From NCBI GenBank assembly GCA_013396655.1, contig WBMV01008245.1:1-64000 (forward strand): a stretch of DNA of 64,000 nt, given 5' to 3'. The DNA comes from Campylorhamphus procurvoides (taxonomy: Eukaryota; Chordata; Aves; Passeriformes; Dendrocolaptidae). The notes below the pieces were generated by a model. It had not been told where the DNA came from. It searched no databases and worked only from the letters and a program-made list of their open reading frames with translations. This document shows, in pieces, positions 13,601 through 25,469 of this stretch (within the stretch, counting starts at the first letter, position 1; each line of letters begins with the position of its first letter). The translations under genes were made by a program, and so were the position numbers.

Positions 13601-16600
13601 ATTTCAGCAGCTGTTTTTATGCAAACTTCTCTAAATGGGATTTTCTGAAGTAGGTGACAAGTCTGTGCAGGTTTAATGGAGCTTTTGGTCTGGGTAATCA
13701 TGAAATTCCTGTTCTAAGGACCATGCTTTTCATTGAACTAACAGATCTCTGTGTGGCCAGACTGAGTGCTTTGGAAAAGGAAGAGGGTGAAGTATTGAAA
13801 TGAAATTTTGCATTCTGTGTCTCTTCATCCCCACCAGCCCCGAGTGCTTTATACATCCTGCACATCTTATTTTCTTCTTTTTCTCGCTGGATGGGCAGCT
13901 GGTTCATTACTGGTGATTCCACTGGGGAAAAAGTCCATCCCAAAACACTCCTATGTTGGTGTCGCATGTGGATCGTGCATGTGTTGAGAGTTCATGACCA
14001 GCCATGTCTCCAGGAGTTCCTGTGGCCTCCAAAAATGGTTTCATACGTTTGAAAATGAGCAGGAGAGACTGGTGCCCTGTTTGTCCTTGGTGCTGGCTCT
14101 CCCTGTTCATACCAGTTTCTTCTGGCCTGGATTGTGATTCCCACACCTCAAAGTTGGAAGTGCAGGGGGGATTGTTGCCTGGCTGGGGTGGGTTGGAGTG
14201 GTGGGGCTGGTTGAGCCTTCTCAGCAGGTGGGATCAGGGATGGCACCGGAGCTGGCACCGGAGAGGCGAGAGCTGGAGAGAGGCAGCTGCTCCCTGCTCC
14301 TTGCTCTGTGACCAAGGAAATCTGCCCTGTCCTGCAGGGAAGAAGAAGACAGGGATGTTGCAGCAGCAGTCAGGGCATCTGTGGCAGCCAAAAGGCAGGA
14401 AGAGAAGAAAAGGGTGGAGGACAAGGAGGATGGTGGCAGCAGCAGAGGGAAGAAGGAGGATCTGAGGGATCCCGACGTGCTCGGCTCCAAACGCGTGCCA
14501 AAGCCTCCAAACAATGGGACAGGTGAGTGTGGAACAGGTTCTGCAGCTGCAGGGAGGAGGGAGGGGGCTGGACAGCAGCCTGGCAGAAGTGGGAGTTGCT
14601 GTGCATTGCTCACAAGAGCTGCTGGATGGGGATGGAGCTCTGCAGAACCTTAAATCTCTGATTTGCAGTGGGACGTGGGATCCTACAGCAAGTTGGGCCT
14701 GGGTAGAATATCAAATACGAGGAACATACAACACTGAGTGATGTTCCAGCCAAATCAAGACAACCCAAGAATGTGTCCTTTGCCACTCTGGTAGGAAGAA
14801 CTGATTTGTTGGGATGCTTGAGCTGACTTTCCACTTTTTTGGGGAACAAGCTATTCCCAGTAAAAATTTGTAACTGGTGAAAGCAAACCTGACCCACGTC
14901 CAGTTTGGGGCAAATGAATATGATGCAGTGCTGTTTTGATATTACTGTTGCTCCAAATCCATTCTCCAGTGTTTTATTTCTTCTACAACAAGATTTTCAC
15001 TTAAAGGTTTTATGTAACTTCATTAGGAACTGGGAGCTCTGGGTGGTTAATGGGTACAGCTCATTTGGGGGCGAGCAGGGTTATCCCCTCCAGCTTTTGC
15101 TCTGTGTGTGTCAAAGCCATTACCAATCTGTCCCTGCAGCACAGAATTGGGATTTTAAGGCAAATTAAATTGGGAGTGAGCTGTGTTTCAATATGAAACA
15201 ACTGCCCAGGACTAACTGCTGAGCAGTTTGGGCAGGGGTGTGAGGGGTTGCTCAGTGCAGCAGCTTTCCAGGTGAGGGAGCTTTGGCATCAATCAGTTGG
15301 AGCACAGAGGCTCTGCTGGACATCCTGACTTGTGCAGGCAGCTGAGTGCCAACCTCTGGGCAAGGCTGGGGGCATTGGCATCTCAGTTTCTAGAAGGTTC
15401 CCTCCCAAAGCACTTCCTCACCCATGTTTTGCTGGTTTAAAGTACCAAGAATTTCCTGTGTGCTGAGACATAATGGTGAATGCAGTTAATTGAAGGAAAT
15501 AGTGATGCATGGATTTAAATTGGTCTGGAATGTCAGTTAATGACATCATCATCAGCTGAAAATAGGACTTGGTGATGCTGCTGTCATGTTCACTGGTAGC
15601 CCCCACTCTGCAATGAATGGGCTCCAGTTGCAAACATTTCTTTGCTCTTTTTGTCCCTGTTCCAAAAGAAGCAGCTGCTAACGGTGCTCTCAGCCAAGAC
15701 GACTTTCCAGCAATCGGCTCGGCAGCAGGACCTCTCCAAGGGTAAGTTTGTGCAGGGCTGCAGCAGTGAGAAAGCACATTTAGAAGCTTATTTATGGTCT
15801 GCTTCTCTGTGGAAAATGATTGTCCAGATCGTTTGATCTCGCAGTACCTCCCCTGTCCTGTCCCCTCCTGCCTCAAGCTGTTCCTGTGCTGCTCACCTGT
15901 GGCATCAGCTCATGGCTTGGTCTTGGAACCAGAGAATCATGAGATACCCTGAGCTGGAAGGGACACACAAGGATCATCAAGGCCAGCTCCTGGCCCTGCC
16001 CAGGACTCCCCAACAATCCCACCATGTCTTTGCAGGACGTGGCAGTTCCAAAGCACCTCTACCAGCTCTGGTCAAAGTGAGGGAGCTGAGACAGTGCTGA
16101 TAACACAGCAAGGCTGGTGGCACTTCTGGAGCAGACCCATTGCAGATGCAGTGGATAACCCTGATGAGAGCATTTGTGTCCTGTTAAAGCTGGGACACTT
16201 GTGCCACTCTAAGTGACAGTTTGAGGAAGAGTGTGGAGAGTTGTGGGGCTCGTATGCCTGTTGGGGTTGTGCAGCACCAATGTGACAGGGTAACCCCACC
16301 CTCTCCCTTCCTCACAGCTCTGCCCAGCCAGCCCTGGTTAAGCTGAAAGAAGAAGATTTCCCAAGCCTCTCATCCTCTGCAGCTCCCACCATCTCCTCTG
16401 GGATGTCTCTGACATACACAGCGACTGCAAAGAAAACGGCCTTCCAAGAGGAGGATTTCCCAGCTCTGGTGTCCAAAATGAAGCCCAACAATAAGACAGT
16501 AACCACCATCACATCTGCCTGGAACAATGGTTCCAGCAAGAACATGGTCAAAGCCATCAGCAGCCCCTGTGTCAGCCAGCCAGCCAAAAAACCATCCCTG

Positions 16601-19543
16601 AACACCTCGAAGGGAAGCAAGAAGAGCAATAAACTCTGCGAGTCGGACGACGAAGACGGCGGTGGGGGCTTGACCACCCAGGAGATCCGGAACGCGCCGA
16701 CCATGTTCGACGTCTCGTCCTTGCTGGCAGCTTCTACCTCACAAACTTTCACAAAAGTGGGCAAGAAGAAGAAGGTGGGGGTTGAGAAGCAGAGACCGTC
16801 GTCCCCACGGCCGTCCCAGGAGACAACGTTCCCCAGGCCATCCCAGGAAAAGCCCCTGGAAGCAGAGCAGCCCTCCAAGGCATTCCCTGCCCCTCCCGGC
16901 CCCGACAGACCCACAGCTGTCATGAATGGTCACTCGGAAAAGTCCTCAGCCCTCTGTGGGACACCCAAAGAGCCCCCCGGCCTTAAAAAGCCCACAGTGA
17001 CTAACAAATGCCCTTTACCTCAGGAAGACTTCCCAGCTCTTGGGAGCTCAGGATCAGCCAGGATGCCCCCGCCACCAGGTGAGCACAGAGCGAGTCATGG
17101 AATGGTTTGGGTTGGGAGGGATCTTACAGGTCATCTCATTCCACCCCCTGCCAAGGGCAGGGACACCTTCTACTATCCCAGGGTGCTCCAAGCCCCATCC
17201 AGCCTGGCCTTGGACGGTGCCAGGGATGAGGAAGCACAGCCAGTTTTGCTTGGAAGTGGCTTACAGAAACATGGCACAGGGATGTGTTGTATAAACTCTC
17301 CTTCTGGCTTGGGTGAGGTTCTGCCACGGAGTGCCAGGTTGGGCTCTGGAGGTGAAGGCAGCCTGGGTGGCACAGGGGGGCTGGAATGTCCTCTGGGAGT
17401 CCTGGCTAAAGCAGTGCCACTGTTGGGACACCTCTGTCCCACACAGCTGGAGGGCTCTGGTCGCTGGGGGTGGCTCATGGATGAGCAGCTGGTTTTTGCC
17501 TGTGCCTGCTCTTCTTGGAGCTGCTGTGTCTTGTGCCTGCCTGCACTCCTCTGCTGGCTCCCTTGGCCACTTCCTCCCATGCTGGCAGAGGTTTCCTGCC
17601 CTGCTTTTAGCCATGACCTTGTAAAAGTGGGGAGGCAGCAACAAACGTGACTTGGAGTGGTTTTAATGGAGGTGGCACTGCTGTTTGTGCCACTCTGCAG
17701 CTCCTGCTGGGGGGGATGCCAGGCCAGGCCGTGCACAGTGCTGCTGTGCCTCCTGGAGTGAATTCTGCTCACTTTAATAATGCAGAAGTGTTTTTCATTG
17801 TGCCTTTGAGTGGGTTTTGAAAACTATTTTCCATTGAAAAAGTAAATGAATAATTAAAGCACTTTCTGCGTAGAGGAACATCAACCACCCTGAAGTGCTT
17901 CTTGAAGATTTCCACCTCTGATTTTTAGGTTTTTTCCAATATAGTGATGTCTGCACTACAGCTTCTTCTTGGGGCTTCTGCAGGGTGTGGCAGACACTGG
18001 GGTGAGGTTTAGCTGCTCTAACGATTGTAACTGCTGCCCCTTCCCTGTGTGCCCCCAGGCTTTAACTCTGTGGTGCTGCTGAAGAACCCTCCTCCGCCTC
18101 CGGGCCTGTCGGTGCCTGTCAGCAAACCCCCCCCGGGCTTCGCTGTCATTCCATCCACCAACATCCCCGAACCTGTCACTACAGCTCTCAAAGAGTGAGT
18201 CAAGGCCTTGGAGGGGCTTGTTCTGCACGTTGCAGTTGTGGCAGAGGGGCTGCAAACAGCACAGGGGGTGCTCGGGGTTGCTCCAAGCGAGGCCAGCTGG
18301 GTGAAGAAAAATCCCGGGTTGTTGTGGGTTGGATTCAGGAGAGTTGTGTAAAAGGAAACAGCCCTGTGTAGCTGCAGCTGAGGAAGTGAAAACCTGTGCA
18401 GTGTGGCTGCTCAGACTTTGGTCTGTTTGAGATTTATTTGGGAATCTGCAGCTTCAACACATTCCTTCCCCTTCCCATCGATTCTGTCGGAGCCCCAACA
18501 GCAAAGTGCTGAGGGATGTTCTCCCTGGTGACCTTCACTGCTCTGATCTCTCCAGTAGCTGCTGCTTGGCCCTTCTGGCATAGAAAGAGGAGTCTGGGGG
18601 AAAAGGGCAGGAGAAACTGTATGTCAGTTTAACACAGAACCTGCTTATTCATGATGTGGTCTTTGCTCACATCTTTTTAGTGACCCCACCTTACAAAGCA
18701 GCTTGTCAGGACCGTGTTAAATTTGGATTTTAAATATTCTGTCTATGTAAAGCCAAAATCTGGTACAGAAATGCCATATTTTCTGTGAGACAGCTGTGTG
18801 CTGCTCACAGGAATGCATGTGCAGCTGGGTGGAGGAAGGATATGCAGCCCAGAAACCAGAACAGCCATGGGATTTCTGTCTCGGGGCATCTTTTTGTGAC
18901 ACAAACCAGTGTCAGGGTCACTTCTGGTGTTTCCCAATGCAGGCCAAAATCCTGTCACGGATCATACTTGATACCTGAGAACTTCCAGCAGAGGAACATC
19001 CAGCTCATACAATCCATTAAAGAATTTCTTCAAAGCGATGAGTCCAAGTTCAATAAGTTTAAAACTCATTCTGGGCAGTTCAGGCAGGTGAGTGGGTTCC
19101 CAGAACCTCCCTCTCTGCAAGACCCGAATCCCAGTGGGGATTTTTAATAGATCTCTGGTTTTGTCTCTAATTTCCCCCCTCTCCTGTCCCTGCAGGGTGT
19201 GATCTCTGCAGCCCAGTATTACAAGAGCTGCCGGGAGCTGCTGGGGGAGAACTTCAGGAAGATCTTTAAGGAGTTGTTGGTGCTGCTGCCGGACACGGCG
19301 AAGCAGCAGGAACTGCTCTCTGCTCACAACGACTTCCGAGTCAAGGAGAAACAAAGCTCCAACAAACCCAAAAAGAACAAAAAGAACGTTTGGCAGGCGG
19401 ACTCGCACACCGAGCTCGACTGCTGCATCTGCCCCACGTGCAAGCAAGTGCTGACCCAGCAGGACGTGCTCACCCACAAAGCTTTGCATCTGGAGGACGA
19501 GGAGTTCCCTTCCTTGCAGGCCATCAGCAGGATCATCAGTTAG
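7396..19543 (+). CDS. ZNF598: ZNF598, RING/C2H2 E3 ubiquitin ligase, 12 coding exons, 873 aa
   Basis: Coding exons: 7396-7578, 8676-8788, 10009-10138, 11361-11572, 12378-12595, 13208-13325, 14338-14522, 15669-15741, 16318-17078, 18059-18194, 18943-19087, 19196-19543 (stop TAG). All junctions are GT/AG and keep one frame. A RING finger lies at residues 16-55 (C16, C19, C31, H33, C36, C39, C52, C55). C2H2-type fingers follow at about 105-250. A charged linker and Pro-rich region come next, then a conserved C-terminal block from about 710. Family knowledge: it recognises collided ribosomes, mono-ubiquitylates eS10/uS10, and recruits 4EHP-GIGYF2 through Pro-Pro-Gly-Phe/Leu motifs. Such motifs are visible at 630-633, 661-666, 675-681 and 688-692. 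Human protein is about 904 aa. The start is the first of two in-frame ATGs (7396, 7405), both in Kozak context. Exon 8 is the least certain exon because its acceptor tract is weak. Confidence 0.96.
7822..7990 (-). mobile_element. CR1 LINE 3' fragment in ZNF598 intron 1
   Basis: TGGAATGGTTTGGGGTGGAA through CTTCTCTGGGCACCC, the reverse-strand CR1 3' end. Confidence 0.9.
11840..12110 (+). mobile_element. CR1 LINE 3' fragment in ZNF598 intron 4
   Basis: GGACAGGATGAGAGGAAACG, then CTCAAGTTGCACCAGGGGAG, then AGGTTTAGATTGGATATTGA: an older CR1 subfamily. Confidence 0.93.
12665..12805 (+). mobile_element. CR1 LINE 3' fragment in ZNF598 intron 5
   Basis: GCAAGTGTCCAAGGCCAGTT to TTAAAATCCCTTCCAATCC. 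Confidence 0.85.
12935..13035 (+). mobile_element. second, diverged CR1 3' fragment in ZNF598 intron 5
   Basis: CCTGGGCAACCAGTTTTGAG and ATCCAGAGGTCCTTTCCTAC match a different CR1 subfamily from the preceding copy. Confidence 0.7.
15930..16035 (-). mobile_element. CR1 LINE 3' fragment in ZNF598 intron 8
   Basis: CCTGAGCTGGAAGGGACACA followed by AAGGATCATCAAGGCCAGCT, the reverse-strand CR1 3' end. Confidence 0.85.
17095..17235 (-). mobile_element. CR1 LINE 3' fragment in ZNF598 intron 9
   Basis: TGGAATGGTTTGGGTTGGGA begins 17 bases after the exon-9 donor. Confidence 0.88.
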
Positions 19544-20592
19544 CTCGGAGGGCCCCCACGCCGGGCTCTGCCTCTGGAGATGCACTTTTGGCATGAGGTT
19601 TGGCAGCGTAGAGTGGCTGAGGGCCGGTGCCCGTTGAGTCAGTGAGGAGCAGGTAAACTGGGGAGCCCTCTGGGGGCAAAGGGATCACGGGAATGTGCTG
19701 GGGCTCATCCCCTCCCACAGCCTGAGCTCCCAAAATCCATGCTGGGGTTAGGCTGAGCGGCAGGGTGGGCAGGCAGGGGCTCCTTCCTCCTGGAACATGC
19801 AATAGCTGGGAATCCTTTCTGATCTGCAGACGGACGGGGGACACAATAGGGGAATAAGCATCTGGTTTGGGGGTTTCTTTCTGGTTTTGGGGTGGGGGAA
19901 GATTGTGGAACACTGAAATGAACGGAAGCAGCTTCCCTTATAACATTCTGACTTTTCTGTGCTATTTCAGTGAAGATCACACTAGTCAGGGGTACAGAGG
20001 TGCAGGAAAGATGCTGCTCACTAGTGTGGCCAGGAGCACTGCAAACACTGGGCTGCAGTTTCCTGTCTGCAAACAGAGTCAGTTCTGCTGCTTGAAGAAT
20101 TGGGCTGATCCGTGCAAGATTTGAAGTTGCCTCTGACCTTTTCTGTAATATGTTCTTTCAAGAAACTGATTTTGTAGCCCTGCATGTACAGTAACAGCAT
20201 TAAGGCTTTACTCTCCGTAAAGCACATGGGAATTTTATTTAATGACTGCCATGTTTCTAATTCCTTGGATGTATTACTGGTGGGAGCTCCCAACAGCACC
20301 CTGGGACATTAAATGCTGCTGATCACTGACCATGTTTTCTGCAGTGCCTTTAAGTGCATTTATCTGTTTACAGTGGTCTGACACCTGCACCTCCCTCGGT
20401 GACACCGGGCTGATGTAGCTCTGCTCGTGTTTTTTGGCATCCCCCAACCCCACCTCACAGAGGAAGAGGGGGATTTCTTCATCCTTTGAGGTGATGAAGT
20501 GCCAAGAGCCCTCCCTGCCGTGCACTTCCATGGCTGTAGTTCAGTGTCCCATTCCCTCCCATCTCCAGGTTTAGTTATTTCTAACATGTAGG

Positions 20593-20598
20593 AATAAA
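20593..20598 (+). terminator. proximal poly(A) signal of ZNF598
   Basis: Canonical AATAAA about 1.05 kb after the ZNF598 stop codon. Confidence 0.5.
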
Positions 20599-21140
20599 GC
20601 TGATATTAAGTTATATAACTTTTAGTGACAAAACACCGCTTTTCTAGAGGCATCATTTCCATGAAAAGTCCTGCTACAGCCACTTCTCCTTGCCTTACAC
20701 GTTATTTTTGCTTGCTCAGGCTGCAGAGTGTTTTGGGTTTCTTTTCTGGGTATTTAAGACTGTTTTGAACAGCTGAACGTGTTGTGTTTGTCCCCAGACG
20801 GGGCTGGGGAGGACGATTTGCCTGCATGGCTGTTCATACCCTGCATGAGGCCACGCTGAGTTGTGACATGTCCCTGTTCCTGCCTCGGGGGGGCTCCTGG
20901 AGCGGGATTTGATGTCCCAGGGCAGCCACACACGGGGACACTGTGGGATTTGGGTGGTGCCAGCTGCCCCCACCACTTCAGCTGGTAAAGGTTAGGGGGC
21001 TGAGATGGATCTTCCCTCTTCCCTTGGTTTTCCTTTCTCTGTCAGAGTCTCTCTAGTGCCCCGGGCTGGTGCTGTCAGGAGCTCCCTGGGTCTCTGGGCC
21101 TGCTCTTGCAGTTTCCTTGTTCCTTGTGCTCACCTGATTA

Positions 21141-21146
21141 AATAAA
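21141..21146 (+). terminator. distal poly(A) signal of ZNF598
   Basis: Canonical AATAAA about 1.6 kb after the stop codon, followed by a run of T from about 21160, as expected of a downstream element. Confidence 0.65.
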
Positions 21147-21184
21147 GTTATTACCACATTTTTTTTTCTATTCATTTTTAACTC

Positions 21185-21190
21185 TTTATT
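21185..21190 (-). terminator. distal poly(A) signal of SYNGR3
   Basis: TTTATT on the + strand reads AATAAA on the - strand. It is the only canonical - strand signal I found between here and the SYNGR3 stop codon. It lies about 40 bp from the convergent ZNF598 signal. Confidence 0.6.
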
Positions 21191-23218
21191 GAAAATAAGT
21201 TGCAGTTGGTTACACGGACACTGAAAATACAGAATCACAGATTGTTCTCTCAAAAGATATTTTTATATATATAATATATACAAAATTGTAAACATTTTTA
21301 ACTTATTTCCATACACAGTCCACTTTATACTACACTGCACAGAGGTTAAGTGACAACTGCAACTCCTGGAAGCGTCTGCTCAGACAGAGGTATCTGCAAA
21401 GAAACTGAACTTCCCCAACCACAGTTGGGATCTGTTGGAGATTCAAACTCTTGAAGGAGCTGAGGTTTAAATGTGTATTGCAACGAAATCCAGGCAGCTG
21501 AACTTGGGTTTCAAGTCGAGACAGGGAAGGCTGTTTGGGAGCCTCACTGGGGTGGGAGAGGCTCCTGGGACACACAGAGGGGCAAAATGCAACTGAGAAT
21601 GGGACAAGGTGGGACCAGAGTGGAACCAGAGCCACCTGTGTGGGGACAGCACAGGCTGAGAGGAGTCCACAAATATATACAGCAGCTTTCACTGAGAGAA
21701 ATGCCCATTCCACAAAATAATGAAGGGATTTACCAAGAACAGACGATGCCCATGGTTAGTGGGAGCTCAGAGCAGCAGCGGGCAGAGCCAGGAGCAGCAC
21801 TGCCATTCTGGGGAGGGAAGGGCACAAAGCACCCCTGGAAGGAATGGATGGACAGGGGAAAAGAAACGCTGGGGGTGTCATTTGCTGCTGTGGCAGGAAC
21901 TGATGGGAAACTCATCCCACTGTCCAGGCACAACAGCCAGTGAAATCCCAATGTTTGATGTGGCACAGGGGGAGGGATCTGCTCTTGGGGTCTGCTCCAG
22001 CCCCAAGACACAAGCAGGTAATGGGAGGGGTATTTTTACTAAATATCACCTAAGCAAAGCTTTCACCTTGCCAGGAACAGCTTAAAAATTCCAATTCCTT
22101 CAAATCTTTTAATATGCTTCAAATGAATTGCAAACCCCACGACGTGGTTACCTCAGCACTGAGAAACACAAGTTGTGGCAGAGCCCCCTGGAGCAGCGGG
22201 TAGGGCTGAGTGAGCTCCAGGGAAGGCACAGGATTCTGGAATTGTCCCCTTTACACCCAAATCCAGTGCTAACAGAACCTTTGGGGCTGGGCTGAGCACA
22301 GCACAGTCCTCTGTGAGCTCCAGGTGCGGGTGGGTCCTGAGCTCTGGGCAGAACAGAGGGTCATAAACAGGCTGTGAGGATGGCACAGTCCTGGTACCCT
22401 CAGGACACTCCTGGCATGGTTTTGGGATGTGGTCTGGGCAGTTAGGAGGGAGCAAGTGCTACTGTACCAGATCACATGGGCTGGGAGAAGAAAATGGGGA
22501 GAAAGAGGGTGGAAATGGATGTTACAAATAACCTGACCCCCAGCACAGCAGTTACTGCACCGATGGCTCCAGTTCTCTAACCAGGGGCCCGCTGGGGTGT
22601 GTTTAGTTCCAGCCCCACCTGCACACTCTGGGCTGTCTGAGGGGGCACTGCGGGGCACTGGTGACACCACACAGCTCGTGGGGACACTGCGGGGGCACAA
22701 AGAGGATTCCAGGCAGGATTCCAGGCACAGGGAGGGTGTCACTGGCCAGGCTGGGGCCGTGTCTCACCCCATCTCTGAGCGTGTCTTGATTTGGTCGGGT
22801 GAATTCAGGCTGCTCTGGGGTTGGGGAGCTGCACGTGGGGCCTTTGGCAACAGCCCCGCCAGCAAACCCGAAATAGGGTCAGGCCGAGGTGGGTGAACTC
22901 TCCTTTCAAGGCTGGTGCATCCTGGGTGCTACGGGGCCACCTGAGTTTGGGGTTGTCCCATCCTGCCTCAGTGTGGCCACACCCTACACAAACCCAATGC
23001 TGTTCCCTGGAAGAACACCCCAGCACGTCCCAGTGCCACCCCAGCAGGGACGTGCTCCCCTCCCAGAGGGACCAGCATTTTGGGTGCAGGGGGATCGGGG
23101 TTACCTCCCTTGAGGTGCCTGTTGATGTGGCTGGATATGTTATTCCCTGTTCTCGTTTCATCAAAGAACGATCTGTCCTGCCTTCCCGCTGCCAGGAAGC
23201 CTCTTGGGCACCCAAGCC

Positions 23219-23249
23219 CTTCCTCCTCCTCCTCCTCCTCCTCCTCCTC
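23219..23249. repeat. (TCC)n microsatellite
   Basis: About nine uninterrupted CTC/TCC triplets, inside the inferred SYNGR3 3' UTR, where the transcript would carry (GGA)n. Confidence 0.9.
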
Positions 23250-23625
23250 TGCTGCCCAGCAGAGCAGCCGAGTGCTGCCTGCAAGGCAAAGGCAACGCTG
23301 ATTTTTGGGAGCTGGAAGGCGCTGCTGAGCTCGGGAAGCACAGGCGGTTCGGGCGGGGCTGCTGCTCAGCCCGCAGTTCCCGCTGCTGCTCCAGGGGCCG
23401 GTCCTGGCACTGAGCGGGGTGGGATGTGCGTGTGGGGCAAAGAAAGGCAATGCAGGCCTCGGGGAGGACATTCAGATGTGTAATATTCAGCACGGGGTAC
23501 ACGGGGCAGGACACGTCCCGCAGGCAGACACAGCTTTAGCTCTTTACGGATACAAGGAAACTCTGGAACAGTTATATTATAGTTAGAAAAAATACACTGT
23601 ACCGAACGAACATTATCTCACGTAC

Positions 23626-23651
23626 AATCAATTTAAACATTTAAATTGATT
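23626..23651. repeat. perfect 12-bp inverted repeat (AT-rich hairpin)
   Basis: Arms at 23626-23637 (AATCAATTTAAA) and 23640-23651 (TTTAAATTGATT) are exact reverse complements, separated by 2 bases. The surrounding 100 bp is AT-rich. In the inferred SYNGR3 3' UTR it could form a stable stem in RNA. Confidence 0.85.
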
Positions 23652-25469
23652 ATAATTTTGCTAAAATATTAACACAAGTACTGGTTGTGCTGCTAAAGTT
23701 TCAGTGTTCCCTCTAAGGAAAATATTGCTACAGTTCTACCGGACCCTGTATTAAAATCCTGGGGTTTTTTCCTTTCCCAGCAAGACTGGCTCCACAAAAC
23801 CACACAGATCCTGGAATTCACTGAGGCTACACTGGGGTTTGGGTGTCCCTGGCCAGGCACCTGTGAGGAGCTCAGCCCTCCCTGGGAATGCACATGGAAC
23901 CCAGCCTGGATGGAGGGAGGCAGGGAATGCACCTTGGCACAGCAGCGACTGCTCGGGAGGGTTTGCTGCTGATTCATTTGTGAGTTTAAATGCCATTGAG
24001 CAGCAGAAATGAGCTGTGGTGGGGATGACCAGGACCTGCTCCACGGGCAAGGGCAGGTGGTGACTATTGCTCCTCACGAGGTCGAAGGCAGCAGTGGCTT
24101 TGCTGGAGGGAACTGGCACGGCAAGACCCCGGATTGCCAGGAGAGCCAGGACAGCCAGGGGTCCCCAAGGAGGGAGCTCCCACCAAGGGGTCAGGGATTC
24201 AAGTTTCAGCTCCTCTGCTCAGTCCTCAGTGACACATGACCTGGATCAGCCACCACCATGGTCTGGGTCAGCTGGCAGGGAAAGCCACCAGGGAAAGGCA
24301 GCAGGTGGCTGACTAAGACCACTGGATTTGACACATTTTGTCGTTTTTACAAGGCAGGAGTTTTGCAGCTGGAACTCCAAAGTGAGCCTCTTTCCTGGGT
24401 GCTTCCCGTGGACTCTCTGCCCCCACCATTTCCAAACACAGGGCCATGAGCCCACATGGGATGGACTTTAATGGCCTGTGAAGCCTTTCCAGCTCCCTGT
24501 CTGAATTCCTCATTTCTGGAGACTGCAGGGTGACACACGTGTCCCCACCTGGGGTTCTGCTGCAGCTGACAGATGGTGGCTGCTCCCAGCATGAAAACAC
24601 AAGTCCAGTATCACTCCTAATGGCCTTAGACTTTGAGTCTGAGCACCCACCCTTGGTGCCAGGGCTGAGTGTGAGGATGTGGCAGCGCTGCCAGCCAGAA
24701 ACTCCTTGGAAATTTGCAAACTTCCCAATTCCCAGTGAGGAATTGGAACCACAACATGCTCCATCCCACTGATCACAGGCTGTTCCCACTTAGCAGCCAG
24801 CTATTGCTGAACTGGTTCCCAGCTGCAAACAGGAACTTTTTATACCCTTGACCAGAATGCATGGAAGTGTAGAATTAATCTGGATATTGACCCCAACCCA
24901 CCTTGACCCTCCCTGTGCCTCCAAGCAAACTTTGAAACAACTGTTTGGATATTTGTTTTGTACAGTAAATATATACAAAGAAAAGTAACACAGACACCAC
25001 TTAATTCCTTGTGAATTTGGCACTTTCCATGGAACATGGACTGGAAAGCTCCACGATGGGAGCCCAACCCTCCCCACCACCCACCCACCCTCAGTTGATT
25101 CTGTGTTAGCTCTGGAAGAACGAGATCAATAACTCCTCAGAACCAGAGAAATGACTCCTCAGCTACTGTTCTTAGAGGAAAGGGTGCCCTGGGCTTTCCC
25201 AGCAGAGCCAGCACCCGGCACCCAGGCTCATTCACTCGTGATGGGGTAACAACCTTCCTTCCTTCTGGCTTAGAGGGAACACTGCTTTTAGAAACCCTGG
25301 GACAGGTAAGACAAGAACCAATACCACTGTACAGAATTCACTGCACAACGAGCTAATAAAGGGACCCAGCACTGACTGGCCACGGCAAGGAAATGGGACT
25401 GAATACATGTGGGCTCGGCCGGCTCGGGTGCTGCACCGTGGGACGCGGCCCCGGGGACGCCCCGGGCCC

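Larger units (their letters stand above)
19544..21160 (+). other. ZNF598: ZNF598 3' UTR
   Basis: Non-coding sequence follows the ZNF598 stop codon. It has two canonical AATAAA signals: a proximal one at 20593-20598 and a distal one at 21141-21146, the latter followed by a T-rich stretch. I infer two alternative 3' ends, near 20615 and near 21160. No long open frame continues here. Confidence 0.65.
21165..25469 (-). other. SYNGR3: SYNGR3 3' UTR, about 4.3 kb (inferred)
   Basis: No other gene is recognisable between the SYNGR3 stop codon and the - strand AATAAA at 21185-21190. AT-rich tracts that look like 3' UTR sequence occur at 21180-21350, 23560-23690 and 24930-24990. A variant signal (ATTAAA on the - strand) at 24467-24472 could give a shorter transcript. 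The stretch also holds a (CTC)n tract and a perfect AT-rich hairpin, annotated separately. Extent is inference, as human SYNGR3 has a much shorter 3' UTR in my memory. Confidence 0.5.

Noticed and set aside
16312..16923. 203-codon - strand open frame
   Set aside because: Antisense shadow of ZNF598 exon 9.
18962..19594. 210-codon - strand open frame
   Set aside because: Antisense of ZNF598 exons 11 and 12 and the intron between them; the sense frame has the conserved protein.
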